A DNA stretch of 64,000 nucleotides from Halocynthiibacter styelae (GCF_016123485.1 NZ_JADCKQ010000001.1:372001-436000); one strand, 5' to 3'. Shown: positions 18,441-28,247, counted from the first letter of the stretch. The notes: generated from the letters alone by a model not told the origin. Made by a program: numbers and translations.

Positions 18441-20612
18441 ATGCAAGAGCCCGCCATCACCGAAGATCTGATTGCCTCCCACGGGTTCACACCCGATGAA
18501 TATGCGGAAGTGAAAAACATTCTGGGCCGCGAGCCGAACTATACCGAGATGGGTATTTTCTCTGCGATGTGGAACGAGCATTGCTCATACAAATCTTCCA
18601 AGAAATGGCTACGCACCCTGCCGACAGAAGGCCCGCAAGTGATCTGTGGCCCAGGAGAGAATGCCGGTATCGTTGATATTGGTGACGGTCAGGCCGTTGT
18701 TTTCAAAATGGAAAGCCACAACCACCCGTCCTACATCGAACCCTATCAGGGCGCGGCCACCGGCGTTGGCGGCATTCTGCGTGATGTGTTCACCATGGGC
18801 GCACGCCCTATTGCGTCTATGAACGCGCTGTCCTTTGGCGAACCTTCTCACCACAAGACCACACAGCTGGTCAACGGCGTGGTTGAAGGCGTTGGCGGCT
18901 ACGGCAATTGTTTCGGTGTCCCTTGTGTTGGTGGCGAAGTGCGTTTCCATCCGGCCTATAACGGCAACTGCCTTGTGAACGCTTTTGCGGCTGGCCTGGC
19001 TGATGCGGATAAAATCTTCTACTCTGCCGCCTCCGGCGTCGGCATGCCTGTTGTCTATCTTGGCGCAAAAACCGGCCGTGACGGTGTTGGTGGCGCAACC
19101 ATGGCGTCTGCTGAATTCGACGACACGATTGAAGAAAAACGCCCCACCGTTCAGGTTGGTGACCCGTTCACCGAAAAACGCCTGATGGAAGCGACGCTTG
19201 AGCTGATGGCAACCGGTGCTGTGATCTCAATCCAAGATATGGGCGCCGCTGGCCTGACCTGTTCCGCCGTTGAAATGGGCGACAAAGGCGGCCTTGGCGT
19301 CAAGCTGAACCTTGAAGACGTGCCACAGCGCGAAGAGAATATGACTGCGTATGAAATGATGCTGTCTGAATCTCAGGAACGTATGCTGATGGTTCTGAAA
19401 CCGGAACTGGAAGAAGAAGCCCGCGCGGTTTTCGTGAAATGGGATCTTGATTTCGCCATCGTCGGCGAAACGATTGAAGAAGACCGCTTCCTGATCATGC
19501 ACAACGGCGAAATGAAAGCCGACCTGCCCCTGTCCAAACTGTCATCCACTGCACCTGAATATGACCGCCCATGGGTGGAAACCCCGGCTGCAGAAGCTAT
19601 GGACGATGTTCCGGAAATCGACGCAATTGACGCTTTGCGCGCCCTGATTTCCTCGCCAAACTACGCGGGCAAACAGTGGGTCTATGAGCAATACGACACA
19701 TCCGTTATGGGTGACTCTGTGCAGACACCAGGTCTTGGTGCCGGCGTGATCCGCGTGCATGGCACCGATAAACTGCTGGCGTTCACCTCTGACGTGACCC
19801 CGCGCTATGTGAAAGCCAACCCGGTTGAGGGTGGCAAACAGGCGGTGGCCGAAGCCTTCCGCAACCTCTGTTCTGTTGGTGCCAAACCACTGGCGACCAC
19901 CGACAATATGAACTTCGGCAACCCGGAAAAGCCCGAAATCATGGGCCAGTTCGTTGGTGCGATCAAGGGCATCGGCGCGGCGGTTTCCGCGCTTGATATG
20001 CCAATCGTTTCCGGCAACGTATCGCTTTACAATGAAACCGACGGTCAGGCGATCCTGCCGACACCAACCATCGGTGCTGTTGGTCTGATTGATCACGCCG
20101 ATGATCTGATTGCCGGTGAAGTGCGCGACGGCCATGTGGCGATTGTCATTGGCGCAAGCCAGCATGAGGTCGGTTCCCACCTTGGCCAATCCGCCCTGCT
20201 GGCCGAAGTTTTCAACCGCGAAGATGGCGACGCGCCTGCCGTTGATCTGGATGCGGAACTGAAAGCTGGTCTCTTCATTCGCGAAAACCGCGAGATGATC
20301 CGCGCCTGTTCTGATCTGTCCGACGGTGGCCTTGCGCTGGCAGCCTTTGAAATGGCGGAAACCGCTGGTGTTGGTGTATCTCTTGACCCAACCACTACTG
20401 CAGAACTTTATGGCGAAGATCAGGGCCGCTACCTGGTGGCCTGTAACTTTGACCAGGCCGAAGCCCTGTTCATCGCTGCTGGTCAGGCCGGTGTGCCTGT
20501 GGCTTCCGTCGGCAGCTTTGGCGGCGACAGTGTGACCATGGGCGGCAACAGCGCAGATCTGGCGGAACTCTCTGCGATCTATCGCACAGGCTTTGCCGAC
20601 GCCGTCGCCTGA
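18441..20612 (+). CDS. purL: phosphoribosylformylglycinamidine synthase subunit PurL
   Basis: Large subunit of the fourth step of purine synthesis: ATP-dependent conversion of FGAR to FGAM, working with PurQ and PurS. The 723-residue length is that of the small-type PurL, not the fused enteric enzyme. Visible landmarks are N-E-H-C-S-Y-K-S-S near residue 34, the K-M-E-S-H-N-H-P-S motif near 90 and the repeated AIRS-synthase-like domains with P-T-P-T-I-G near 530. It overlaps the next gene by 1 base. purM and purN are also in this window, but 37 kb away. Confidence 0.97.
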   Translation: MQEPAITEDLIASHGFTPDEYAEVKNILGREPNYTEMGIFSAMWNEHCSYKSSKKWLRTLPTEGPQVICGPGENAGIVDIGDGQAVVFKMESHNHPSYIEPYQGAATGVGGILRDVFTMGARPIASMNALSFGEPSHHKTTQLVNGVVEGVGGYGNCFGVPCVGGEVRFHPAYNGNCLVNAFAAGLADADKIFYSAASGVGMPVVYLGAKTGRDGVGGATMASAEFDDTIEEKRPTVQVGDPFTEKRLMEATLELMATGAVISIQDMGAAGLTCSAVEMGDKGGLGVKLNLEDVPQREENMTAYEMMLSESQERMLMVLKPELEEEARAVFVKWDLDFAIVGETIEEDRFLIMHNGEMKADLPLSKLSSTAPEYDRPWVETPAAEAMDDVPEIDAIDALRALISSPNYAGKQWVYEQYDTSVMGDSVQTPGLGAGVIRVHGTDKLLAFTSDVTPRYVKANPVEGGKQAVAEAFRNLCSVGAKPLATTDNMNFGNPEKPEIMGQFVGAIKGIGAAVSALDMPIVSGNVSLYNETDGQAILPTPTIGAVGLIDHADDLIAGEVRDGHVAIVIGASQHEVGSHLGQSALLAEVFNREDGDAPAVDLDAELKAGLFIRENREMIRACSDLSDGGLALAAFEMAETAGVGVSLDPTTTAELYGEDQGRYLVACNFDQAEALFIAAGQAGVPVASVGSFGGDSVTMGGNSADLAELSAIYRTGFADAVA

Positions 20613-21127
20613 TGGTTGCGCATATTGAAAACCTGCTGACGCCTGACTGTGAAAACTGTCAGGCGTTGTGCTGTGTGGCGCTGGCCATCGATAAAGGGCC
20701 GGAATTTGCGCTTGATAAACCCGCAGGCATGCCCTGCCCCAATTTGCGCACAGACCACCGCTGTAAAATCCACGAAAACCTGACAGATCTGGGCTTTGGC
20801 GGCTGCGTCAGATATTCCTGCCTTGGTGCGGGTCAATGGGTCAGCGCGCTTTATGGCCGGGAAACCTGGCGCGCAAATCCACAGAACGCCCGCCCGATGA
20901 TGGATGATTTCGCCACTGCCCGTGAGATGCGCGCAGCCCTCGAACTTCTGATCGCCGCCGCCCGCCTGCCTCTGCCGGATGCGCTGGAAGAGGAACGCCA
21001 GGCCCTGATCACCACAATCACCCCCGGCCCCGAAGAAAGCCGCGCGGCCCTCGCCCGTTGGCCCGAGACAACCAAACCCCGCCACCAGGCCTTCCTGGTC
21101 TCTCTGCGCGCTGTGGTCTCACACTGA
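20612..21127 (+). CDS. Cys-rich protein, possible metal or Fe-S binding
   Basis: A 171-residue protein with seven cysteines in its first 70 residues: C-E-N-C, L-C-C, P-C-P-N-L, R-C-K-I-H, G-C and Y-S-C-L-G-A-G-Q. The pattern C-x2-C-x3-CC ... D-K-P-A-G-x-P-C-x-N-L ... G-F-x-G-C resembles YkgJ-like zinc or iron-sulfur proteins. The C-terminal half is helical without cysteines. Its ATG overlaps the purL TGA by 1 base, so it is translationally coupled to purL. No enzyme activity can be assigned. Confidence 0.7.
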   Translation: MVAHIENLLTPDCENCQALCCVALAIDKGPEFALDKPAGMPCPNLRTDHRCKIHENLTDLGFGGCVRYSCLGAGQWVSALYGRETWRANPQNARPMMDDFATAREMRAALELLIAAARLPLPDALEEERQALITTITPGPEESRAALARWPETTKPRHQAFLVSLRAVVSH

Positions 21128-21251
21128 TCTTCATCTTGCTGAAAATACTCCCGCCGGAGGCATCCTGAGCCAGCAACACACGCAAATCTCCTTGCAGATC
21201 ACCCCGCCCGCCCCTAAATCTTACGTAAGACATATGACCAGAGGAGCCCCC

Positions 21252-21488
21252 ATGGCCGTTACCGCACAGGATATCGAAGACCTGATCCGCGAAAGCTTCC
21301 CCGAAGCACAAATCACCGTTGTTGGTGATGATGGCGTGCATTTTAATGCCGAAGTGGTGGATGAAAGCTTCCGTGGCCAGAATCGCGTCAAACAGCAACG
21401 CGCTGTTATGGCGGCCCTGAAGGGCAAAATGGATGGCTCTCACGGAGAAATCCACGCTTTGGGCCTGACCACACGGGCACCGGAATAA
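21252..21488 (+). CDS. BolA family protein
   Basis: A 78-residue BolA-type protein with the class II KH-like fold: an N-terminal helix, the G-V-H-F-N-A strand and the R-V-K-Q-Q-R-A-V-M-A-A-L helix. BolA proteins pair with monothiol CGFS glutaredoxins through a shared [2Fe-2S] cluster, and grxD lies 520 bases downstream in the same run of overlapping genes. The ATG at 21252 has GAGGAG at 21241-21246. The stop overlaps the next ATG by 1 base. Confidence 0.9.
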   Translation: MAVTAQDIEDLIRESFPEAQITVVGDDGVHFNAEVVDESFRGQNRVKQQRAVMAALKGKMDGSHGEIHALGLTTRAPE

Positions 21489-21724
21489 TGGGGTTCTGGG
21501 GCTGGTGGGTACTGCTTTCTGCTCTTGCGGTGATGGCCTTCATCGCAAAGGCTGTCCGCGACATTCGCTACCCCAAAGCCAGCCAATCCCGTGGCACGGT
21601 TCCTGGACATGGCAATAGTATTATTGACAGCGGCACCGGAGAGTTAACTTACACTCCAACCCTAAGCGTCACCAAAGATCCACAGGAATACGCAAAAGGC
21701 ATGATGCCCGGAGGCCGGACATGA
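21488..21724 (+). CDS. small membrane protein, paralogue of next gene
   Basis: A 78-residue protein with one N-terminal membrane segment (about 4-20) followed by a basic, hydrophilic tail. The tail ends D-S-G-T-G-E-L ... K-D-P-Q-E-Y-A-K-G-M-M-P-G, and the same layout ends the next gene. It overlaps bolA by 1 base and the next gene by 4. I do not recognise the family; the position suggests a link to the BolA-GrxD iron-sulfur pair. Confidence 0.75.
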   Translation: MGFWGWWVLLSALAVMAFIAKAVRDIRYPKASQSRGTVPGHGNSIIDSGTGELTYTPTLSVTKDPQEYAKGMMPGGRT

Positions 21725-22014
21725 CCTTCAAACTGATCCTTCTGGGCGGAATTATATTGTTAGCTCTGTTAGTCTCAGCCGAAGCCTGGCTAAAACGAAA
21801 GAAAAAGCGGCCTCTCTCCCGACATGCGATCAATGAGCGTCGCTGGGACGACAACGAACGGGGCGCGGAAACTGTTCACATTATGCATTCCGCCTGGCAC
21901 GACAGCCGGACGGGAGCAACAACCGAAAAAAGCTGGAGTATCTCCAGAAATCCACATGACCAGGCCAAAGCACTGATGCCGGGTCACGCCAAACAAAAGA
22001 AAGACCAAACATGA
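21721..22014 (+). CDS. small membrane protein, paralogue of previous gene
   Basis: A 97-residue protein with one N-terminal membrane segment (about 4-22), a strongly basic K-R-K-K-K-R stop-transfer segment, and a tail with D-S-R-T-G-A-T ... [13 protein letters not shown]. This matches the end of the preceding gene at D-S-x-T-G, N/D-P-x-x-x-A-K and M-P-G, so the two look like a tandem duplication. It overlaps both neighbours by 4 bases, including the grxD start, which points to coupled translation. Confidence 0.75.
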   Translation: MTFKLILLGGIILLALLVSAEAWLKRKKKRPLSRHAINERRWDDNERGAETVHIMHSAWHDSRTGATTEKSWSISRNPHDQAKALMPGHAKQKKDQT

Positions 22015-22373
22015 CCGACGCGAAAACAGCAATCGACGAAACCGTCAAAGCCAATGACGTTGTGCTTTTCATGAAAGGCACAAAATCCATGCCGCAATGC
22101 GGGTTCTCTTCCCGCGTGGCTGGCGTTCTGAACTTTATGGGCGTGGACTACCAGGACGTGAACGTGCTGGAAGACGAAACCATTCGTCAGGGCATCAAGG
22201 ATTATTCCGACTGGCCGACCATCCCCCAGCTTTACATCAAAGGCGAGTTTGTTGGCGGGTGCGACATCATCACCGAAATGACCCTGTCCGGTGAACTTGA
22301 CGGCATGTTTGATGAAAACGGCGTGATCTATGACAAAGACGCTGCCGATAAGATTCGCGAAGCTAACGCCTGA
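22011..22373 (+). CDS. grxD: monothiol glutaredoxin, CGFS type
   Basis: A 120-residue CGFS monothiol glutaredoxin that carries and transfers [2Fe-2S] clusters, usually with BolA. The active site M-P-Q-C-G-F-S has Cys30; the W-P-T-I-P-Q-L-Y-I and G-G-C-D-I glutathione-binding segments are intact. It is the last gene of the overlapping bolA - small protein - small protein - grxD run. Confidence 0.95.
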   Translation: MTDAKTAIDETVKANDVVLFMKGTKSMPQCGFSSRVAGVLNFMGVDYQDVNVLEDETIRQGIKDYSDWPTIPQLYIKGEFVGGCDIITEMTLSGELDGMFDENGVIYDKDAADKIREANA

Positions 22374-22442
22374 GGGCATGCGTATCTAAACGATCCTCAC
22401 AACGCGTTGCCCGACCTTTTTAACTGAAGGAGGCAACGCGCT

Positions 22443-22769
22443 ATGAGCGATAAAAAGACTGCAAGTGAACGCCGGGCACAACTTGAGAAACGCCTGGCGG
22501 AACTGGATACCCGCGTTCACGACATTGAACACACCCTTGATGCCCCCGTCCCAAAAGACTGGGAAGAAGCAGCCCAGGAAGCGGAAGACACCGAAGTTCT
22601 GGAAGCGATGGGAAATCAGGGACTTGTTGAAATCCGACTGATTGATATGGCGCTGAAACGCATTGAAACCGGCGAATATGGTGCCTGTGACACATGCGGT
22701 GATGACATTGCCGAAGCACGGCTTGATCTGGTGCCACACGCCCCGCTGTGTGCCCGCTGTGCGCGCTGA
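22443..22769 (+). CDS. DksA/TraR-family zinc-finger protein
   Basis: A 108-residue protein with an N-terminal coiled coil (about 5-45) and a C-terminal C-D-T-C ... C-A-R-C zinc finger. This is the DksA/TraR layout, whose members bind in the RNA polymerase secondary channel. It is shorter than E. coli DksA and has the acidic D-W-E-E-A-A-Q-E-A-E-D segment where DksA has its coiled-coil tip, so it is better called DksA-like. AAGGAGG precedes the start. Confidence 0.88.
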   Translation: MSDKKTASERRAQLEKRLAELDTRVHDIEHTLDAPVPKDWEEAAQEAEDTEVLEAMGNQGLVEIRLIDMALKRIETGEYGACDTCGDDIAEARLDLVPHAPLCARCAR

Positions 22770-23091
22770 CAACAGTGTCTGCGGTATGAAAGGTGATCCG
22801 GCGCCCCAGATCTCAGTGAACGGCGAAACAATACTGCCTCTGCGATCCCAGTGCCGGATATACATGGTCAGAGTGCCAGGACCTGCTATCCCTGCCCGAT
22901 CATAATATCCGATCCGGCAACCAGTTCACCTTTCATTTGCAGAGACACCATATCTCTGCAGTCCACGACGACCTATTTAGTGTGGTCATTTTTATGCATC
23001 ATTTCTGTGCCCTGGGACACAAAACCTGTGGTAAAAAAATTTGTCCGGGTTTCATCCGTGACACCGCCAATCAATCCGCTATATCTGAAAT
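22770..23091. other. intergenic region, 322 bases
   Basis: No gene is convincing here. On the minus strand an open frame starting at 22865 runs through this stretch but continues antisense to the DksA-like gene, so it may be a shadow. I see no clear terminator or promoter; an AT-rich stretch at 23030-23040 may hold the promoter of the TfoX-domain gene. Confidence 0.4.
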
Positions 23092-23433
23092 ATGTCTGAT
23101 ACTGCCTTCAATCCGGTTTCTTCCTTACGTAATCTTGGCCCGGCCATGGACGAAGCCTGCGCCCGTGCAGGCATTCATTCGGCGGAACAGCTGAGCGCGC
23201 TTGGCACCGATAAAGCCTATGCCCGCCTGCTGCAAAATGGCACGCGCCCGCATTTCATCGGCTACTATGTACTTGAGATGGCACTTCAGGAGCGCCCCTG
23301 GAACGACTGCAAAGGCGAAGAAAAGAAGGCCCTGCGGAAACGTTTTGACGCAATCAAAGCCAGTTCCTTTGACCCCGATTTATCAGAGTTTGAAAACATG
23401 ATGAATCAAATCGGTCTGCCGTCCAGATCCTGA
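23092..23433 (+). CDS. TfoX/Sxy C-terminal domain protein
   Basis: A 113-residue protein consisting essentially of the TfoX C-terminal domain: the S-L-R-N-L-G-P-A-M-D segment, then a helix-hairpin-helix-like A-G-I-H-S-A-E-Q-L-x-x-L-G-x-x-x-A-Y-x-R-L pattern. Full TfoX/Sxy activates competence genes in gammaproteobacteria; alone, this domain has no fixed role, and the N-terminal TfoX domain is missing. It is convergent with zapA and shares a terminator with it. Confidence 0.82.
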   Translation: MSDTAFNPVSSLRNLGPAMDEACARAGIHSAEQLSALGTDKAYARLLQNGTRPHFIGYYVLEMALQERPWNDCKGEEKKALRKRFDAIKASSFDPDLSEFENMMNQIGLPSRS

Positions 23434-23454
23434 TCTGACACAATCCCAAACGCA

Positions 23455-23482
23455 AAATGCCGCCTCAGAACCGGCGGCATTT
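23455..23482. terminator. bidirectional terminator
   Basis: AAATGCCGCC (23455-23464) pairs with GGCGGCATTT (23473-23482), with an 8-base loop. A-rich and T-rich flanks on both sides let it end both the TfoX-domain gene (plus) and zapA (minus). Confidence 0.8.
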
Positions 23483-23498
23483 ATTTCTGTGCGTGGGC

Positions 23499-23903
23499 TC
23501 AGCTGCCTGCGGCTTTGGTCTCTGCTTCCAAAGCGATTGCTTCGGCACGTTTCGCCAGCGATTCCAGCGTATCGGTCACGATGTCCGGTATCACAGCGAC
23601 TTCGACTGTTTCCGGCTCAGGTGTTTCAGGGGCCTGATTGCGGATCTCGTCCAGAAGCTGTTCCTGATCAGCCAGCTTTTTTTCAAGCGTACCGATCTTA
23701 TCCTCAAGCCCTGCAGTCTTGTCAGCCAGCATCAGTCCAGACATCAAAAGCATGCGTTCTTCGGGCATACGTCCGATCTGCTTCAGCAAAACCTGGGCCT
23801 CTGTGTTCAGCATTTCTGCGGCAGATTGCAGGAAATGTTCTTCTCCATCCTGGCAGGACACAGAAAAATCACGTTCGCCGATCTTAATCGTTACCTCAGG
23901 CAT
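23499..23903 (-). CDS. zapA: cell division protein ZapA
   Basis: Cytoplasmic FtsZ-ring-associated protein of 134 residues. The N-terminal V-T-I-K-I-G-x-R-x-F-x-V-x-C segment and the E-x-x-L-x-x-A-A-x-x-L helix are typical of ZapA, followed by a coiled coil (about 65-90). An acidic Pro-Glu-rich linker and a C-terminal helix extend it past the usual 100-110 residues. It overlaps the upstream coiled-coil gene by 1 base. Confidence 0.88.
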   Translation of the reverse strand: MPEVTIKIGERDFSVSCQDGEEHFLQSAAEMLNTEAQVLLKQIGRMPEERMLLMSGLMLADKTAGLEDKIGTLEKKLADQEQLLDEIRNQAPETPEPETVEVAVIPDIVTDTLESLAKRAEAIALEAETKAAGS

Positions 23904-24436
23904 TATTCTGCTCCCTGGCTGTCAGCGGCTGGTTGCGCAGCACTGATGGCCGGGCGTAATTCCGCAAGGATCGCGTCCAGTTCAACACGATCTGCCTGCA
24001 TTTGCGCACGCAGCATATCAATCTCCGCCTGCAAACCGCTGTTAATCAGGCTCACATCCCCGCCACCCGCAGCATTGGAATCGCGCAGCTGATTGTTGTT
24101 CTCACGCAGACGGTTACAAACCTCGCGCAAATTGGCCAGTTCGGTCTGTTGTTCCGCTGAACGCTTGCCAAAACCAATCACACGATCTTCCAGTTCCTGC
24201 ATCGCACCGGCCTGGCGGCTCTGCATCTGCTGAAGACGGTCTTCCAGGTTAAGGGTCTTTGCACGTTCCTCTTCCAAAGCAGAGCTCAGTTCCGCAAGTT
24301 CGGTATCATCCCCGTTGCCAAGCGCGCCAAGGGCCGTGTTGATCCGGCCAAAAGCAGCTGTGACCCGCTGTTCAAGCGCGGCGACATTGGCAACCTTATC
24401 GTCATTTTCACTGATATCCTGGCTGTGGTCGTTCAT
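23903..24436 (-). CDS. coiled-coil protein upstream of zapA
   Basis: A 177-residue, mostly helical protein with long heptad-like stretches (about 20-160) rich in Gln, Glu, Leu and Arg. There is no signal peptide or membrane segment. It overlaps zapA by 1 base and so is translationally coupled to it, which suggests a part in cell division, perhaps like ZapB-type coiled coils, but I see no family signature. The ATG at 24436 has AGGAGTG ahead; an open frame continues to 24535. Confidence 0.75.
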   Translation of the reverse strand: MNDHSQDISENDDKVANVAALEQRVTAAFGRINTALGALGNGDDTELAELSSALEEERAKTLNLEDRLQQMQSRQAGAMQELEDRVIGFGKRSAEQQTELANLREVCNRLRENNNQLRDSNAAGGGDVSLINSGLQAEIDMLRAQMQADRVELDAILAELRPAISAAQPAADSQGAE

Positions 24437-24630
24437 ACCACTTTCACTCCTGCGTCTGTCCTGCACCACCGGTTTGTCCGGCTTACTCTCATACAAGGTC
24501 CGGGATAGCCCGGAAACCACCGGAAAGCGAATCAAGCGCCCCGGCTTTATGACAGTTTACTGAAATCTTCTGCGGATTGCTTCCCTTTCCGCATGATCCC
24601 CCCTCCATCTTGGGGAAATCCGCCAGGATA

Positions 24631-24652
24631 AATCCCCCGGGTCCGGGGGATT
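24631..24652. repeat. perfect GC-rich inverted repeat
   Basis: AATCCCCCGG (24631-24640) and CCGGGGGATT (24643-24652) are perfect arms around GT. Similar C-rich words lie on both sides (GATCCCCCCTCC near 24597, CATCCCCCGGAATCC near 24669), so the 343-base gap between the coiled-coil gene and tkt holds a cluster of related hairpin elements. There is no T-tract. It could be an operator, a small repeat or part of the tkt leader. Confidence 0.55.
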
Positions 24653-24779
24653 GGCCGGTTTTCTTCATCCATCCCCCGGAATCCCTTCCTGACAGGCTTC
24701 CAGGACCATCCACGCCTTGAAATCACCCCAAGGGCTGTTATGAGAGGGCAACAGCTTACCAACGCCAGAGGACTATACC

Positions 24780-26810
24780 TTGGAACAACAGCCAGTGGAT
24801 ATCGCCGCCCTTCGCTCTGCCAACCCGGATCACTGGAACAAGGCCACCGCTATTCGCGCCCTTGCTCTTGATGCGGTTGCCGCTGCCAACTCCGGCCACT
24901 CCGGTGCGCCGATCGGTCTTGCCGATGTGGCAACAGTCCTGTTCGAAAAGCACCTGAAGTTTGACCCGAAGGCCCCGCGCTGGCCTGACCGTGACCGGTT
25001 TATCTTGTCCGGTGGTCACGCCTCTATGCTGATCTATTCCCTGCTGCATCTCACCGGTTACGAAGATGTCACCCTGGATCAGATCAAAAACTTCCGTCAG
25101 TGGGGCGCGATCACAGCCGGTCACCCGGAATATGGTCACGTGTCCGGCGTTGAAACCACCACAGGTCCTCTGGGCCAGGGCATCGCAAATGCCGTTGGTT
25201 TCGCCATGGCCGAAGAAATTCAGCGCGCCCAATACGGCAAAAAGATCGTTGATCACCACACCTATGTGATCGCGGGCGACGGTTGCCTGATGGAAGGCAT
25301 CAGCCAGGAAGCCATCGGTCTTGCCGGGCGTCACAAGCTGAGCAAGCTGATCGTTCTCTGGGATGACAATGACATTACCATCGACGGTAAAGTATCCCTC
25401 TCCGACATCACCGATCAGAAGAAACGTTTTGCGGCTTCCGGCTGGTCCACACATGAATGTAACGGTCATGATCCTGCGGACATCGATCGCGCGATCTCCG
25501 AGGCCAAAGCCACCGGCAAACCGGCGCTTGTTGCCTGTAAAACCCATATTGCTCTGGGCACCTCTGCGCAGGATACCTCCAAAGGCCATGGCGCATTGAC
25601 CGCACCTGACCTGATGGCAGACGCCAAGAAAGCCTGGGGCTGGGATCAGGACGCATTTGTTGTGCCTGCGGACATCAAAGCACAATGGGAAGCCATTGGT
25701 GCACGCGGTGCAACTGATCACGCCGAATGGAAAACCCGTTTTGAAAGCGTATCTGAGCGCAAACAAGCGGAATTCAACCGTGCCTATGCGCTGGAAGTTC
25801 CAAACAAACTGTCTTCCGCGATCAAACGCCTGAAGAAGAAGATCTCTGAAGAGCAGCCAAAGGTTGCAACACGGAAATCCGGTGAAATGGCGCTTGAAGT
25901 CATCAACCCGATCATGCCGGAAACCGTGGGTGGCTCTGCTGATCTGACAGGCTCCAACAACACCAAAACCGGTGAAATGGAAGCCTTTGATCTGGACAAC
26001 CGCGGTGGCCGTTACGTGTACTGGGGCATCCGTGAACATGCGATGGCAGCAGCCATGAACGGCATGGTGCTGCACGGTGGTATCCGTGCATACAGCGGCA
26101 CCTTCTTCTGCTTCACCGACTATGCGCGCCCAAGCATGCGCCTGGCCGCTCTGATGCAGATCCCGACCGTGTTTGTCATGACCCATGATTCAATCGGCGT
26201 GGGCGAAGATGGCCCGACACACCAGCCTGTTGAACACCTGGCAATCTGTCGTGCGACACCAAATTCCTGGACCTTCCGCCCTGCTGATACTGTCGAAGCA
26301 GCAGAAGCCTGGGAAATGGCTGTGACCACCAAGACAACCCCGTCTGTGATGGTCATGTCGCGTCAGAACCTGCCAACTGTCCGGACTGAACATAAGAACA
26401 AAAACCTGGTTGCTCAGGGTGCTTATGTTCTGGCTGACGCGGAAGAAAAGCGTCAGGCGATCATCATGGCATCCGGTTCCGAAGTTGAAATCGCTCTGAA
26501 AGCGCGTGATCTGCTTCAGGCCGAAGGCATCGGCACGCGTGTTGTTTCCGTACCATGTATGGAACTGTTTGATGCGCAGGACGAAGCCTATCGCAAACGC
26601 GTTCTGCCAGGTGGCCCGGTGCGTGTTGCCGTGGAAGCGGCAGTTCAACAGCCATGGGACAAATACCTGACCGGCGAACGTGGCAAATCCACCAAAGCTG
26701 GCTTTGTTGGCATGACCGGCTTTGGCGCATCAGCCCCGGCAGCCGTTCTGTACGAACAATTCGGCATCACCGCCGAAGCCGTCGCCCAAAAGGTCAAAGA
26801 CCTGCTGTAA
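24780..26810 (+). CDS. tkt: transketolase
   Basis: Thiamine-dependent transfer of two-carbon ketol units in the pentose phosphate pathway and Calvin cycle. The 676-residue protein has the G-H-S-G-A-P segment near residue 40, the thiamine site G-D-G-C-L-M-E-G ... N near 165, and the C-terminal G-S-E-V-E-I-A-L near 565. The start is TTG at 24780 with an AGAGGAC site; homologues begin at M-D-I-A-A-L-R-S, matching an in-frame GTG at 24795, but that start has no ribosome site. Downstream is a terminator. Confidence 0.96.
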   Translation: MEQQPVDIAALRSANPDHWNKATAIRALALDAVAAANSGHSGAPIGLADVATVLFEKHLKFDPKAPRWPDRDRFILSGGHASMLIYSLLHLTGYEDVTLDQIKNFRQWGAITAGHPEYGHVSGVETTTGPLGQGIANAVGFAMAEEIQRAQYGKKIVDHHTYVIAGDGCLMEGISQEAIGLAGRHKLSKLIVLWDDNDITIDGKVSLSDITDQKKRFAASGWSTHECNGHDPADIDRAISEAKATGKPALVACKTHIALGTSAQDTSKGHGALTAPDLMADAKKAWGWDQDAFVVPADIKAQWEAIGARGATDHAEWKTRFESVSERKQAEFNRAYALEVPNKLSSAIKRLKKKISEEQPKVATRKSGEMALEVINPIMPETVGGSADLTGSNNTKTGEMEAFDLDNRGGRYVYWGIREHAMAAAMNGMVLHGGIRAYSGTFFCFTDYARPSMRLAALMQIPTVFVMTHDSIGVGEDGPTHQPVEHLAICRATPNSWTFRPADTVEAAEAWEMAVTTKTTPSVMVMSRQNLPTVRTEHKNKNLVAQGAYVLADAEEKRQAIIMASGSEVEIALKARDLLQAEGIGTRVVSVPCMELFDAQDEAYRKRVLPGGPVRVAVEAAVQQPWDKYLTGERGKSTKAGFVGMTGFGASAPAAVLYEQFGITAEAVAQKVKDLL

Positions 26811-26832
26811 GCAATTGCAATATCCAGGAAAA

Positions 26833-26858
26833 GGCGGCCTTTACGGTCGTCTTTTTTT
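26833..26858 (+). terminator. intrinsic terminator after tkt
   Basis: GGCGGCC (26833-26839) pairs with GGTCGTC (26845-26851, two G-T pairs) and is followed by seven T. It ends the tkt transcript 23 bases past the stop. Confidence 0.8.
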
Positions 26859-26919
26859 GTTGCAACCGCCAAGTGTTGGACACAGTCTGAAAATATGTCC
26901 ACAATCGACTGGAAGAAAA

Positions 26920-27339
26920 ATGTTCTTCGTAGATGTCCTCGCACAAACCGCAGAACGAAAAATCCGGGAAATAACATCAAGCCTCGGCATTCCAGACAGC
27001 TGCGTCATTTCGGAAGATGACGAACACAGCGACTACAGCTACCTGTCAGCTAAACATGGATACCTGATTTTCAGAAAGGTCTCAGGGCATTTCACATATT
27101 GGCTGACATTTCGCGCACCGGTCCTTCCGGATTGGCCCGCAGTTGAACACTATCTGCTCCCTCAAACTCTGACCCATGCAAGTTTCATGATAGAGCAATA
27201 TGACAACCCGGATCAGGCTCCTTGGGACTATTATCTCATTTCAGATGGAAAACGGTACACTGCGGAACTTCTGGAACATGACGATCCACGTCTGCCCCCC
27301 AACACCTGCGAAGGATATTTTGAATTCCGCCTGACCTAA
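26920..27339 (+). CDS. hypothetical protein
   Basis: A 139-residue soluble protein, acidic and rich in aromatic residues (Tyr, Phe, Trp), with no signal peptide or motif I recognise. The ATG at 26920 has GGAAG with a 5-base spacer; an open frame continues upstream but crosses the tkt terminator. It is more AT-rich than its neighbours, like the hypothetical gene at 32542, which may mean later acquisition. It overlaps the convergent LysR gene by 4 bases. Confidence 0.7.
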   Translation: MFFVDVLAQTAERKIREITSSLGIPDSCVISEDDEHSDYSYLSAKHGYLIFRKVSGHFTYWLTFRAPVLPDWPAVEHYLLPQTLTHASFMIEQYDNPDQAPWDYYLISDGKRYTAELLEHDDPRLPPNTCEGYFEFRLT

Positions 27340-28247
27340 TCCAACCGCCCCACCCGGCTGACGCCAATCCAGGCGCGTTGGTCCCATGTTGCAAGCTCTG
27401 CCAGGATCCAGCGCATGACCGGACCGGTTGTTGTACTGTGACCACTCAGCAAACCAACAGTTTCAAGGATCGAATTCTGCGCGAAATCATAGTGCAGGAC
27501 TTTCAAACTGCCGGACAGCACCCCATCGGTCACCAGTTCCGCAGGCAATTCTGACCAGCCCAGCCCTTCGTTCACAAAGGTCAGACAACTGCGCGCGCCA
27601 TCAGACACCCAGATTTTCGGGCTGATCCGATCCCCATCCGCAGACACAAGCTGACGGTGTTTCACAAGCTCTGCCCGATTAATTTCCGGCGCATGGGCCA
27701 GAGGGTGATCACAATGCACAACCGGCACCAGACGCAGAAACCCAATGCCACGTGACATGCCACCAGACGCAGCATTGCCCCGCGTTTCTTCCAGGCGGCT
27801 GACAAGCACCAGATCGGCCTGCCCGTTGTTCACCGCAGAAATCACCTCTGATCGTGGGCGTTCTTCAATATGCAGCTCAAGCCCCGGAAACTGATCCGCC
27901 AGCGCACACAGCAAGTCACGCACCCGCGACACCAGCAGGCCTTCCTCAATCCAGATCGCAAAACGGGGTTCCACCTGCGCCCCAAGCGCATCTGCCTGCC
28001 CTTCCAGCGCCGCCATACTGTCCAGAACAGATTGCGCATAGCCCAGAACCACACGCCCCTGACGGGTCAGTTCCGGCCGATACCCGCTGCGATCAAACAA
28101 GGTCAGATCCAGATCAATTTCCAGGTTTGCAATGGCCGCACTGATCGCGGATTGCGCTTTGCCCAGCTCGCGCGCAGCCGCAGAAAAGGACCCGACCTGC
28201 TGTGACACCACAAAGGCCCGCAATTGTTCAATATCCGCCAAAGCCAA
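27336..28247 (-). CDS. LysR-family transcriptional regulator
   Basis: A 303-residue regulator with the N-terminal helix-turn-helix (S-F-S-A-A-A-R-E-L-G-K-A-Q-S-A-I-S, about 20-36) and the periplasmic-binding-like effector domain. It is divergent from the secreted tyrosine phosphatase gene. The gap holds an AT-rich dyad, GATAG at 28265 and CTATATC near 28281, that may be its operator. The effector is unknown. Confidence 0.92.
   Translation of the reverse strand: MALADIEQLRAFVVSQQVGSFSAAARELGKAQSAISAAIANLEIDLDLTLFDRSGYRPELTRQGRVVLGYAQSVLDSMAALEGQADALGAQVEPRFAIWIEEGLLVSRVRDLLCALADQFPGLELHIEERPRSEVISAVNNGQADLVLVSRLEETRGNAASGGMSRGIGFLRLVPVVHCDHPLAHAPEINRAELVKHRQLVSADGDRISPKIWVSDGARSCLTFVNEGLGWSELPAELVTDGVLSGSLKVLHYDFAQNSILETVGLLSGHSTTTGPVMRWILAELATWDQRAWIGVSRVGRLD

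Noticed and set aside
22386-22865. Minus-strand frame in the 22770-23091 gap
   Set aside because: Most of it is antisense to the DksA-like gene; the free part is too short to judge.
23433-23499. 6S RNA gene beside zapA
   Set aside because: The gap is only 65 bases and holds a terminator.
24756-26186. Long open frame antisense to tkt (476 codons)
   Set aside because: It lies wholly across transketolase, has no ribosome site and reads as an artefact of biased codon use in tkt.
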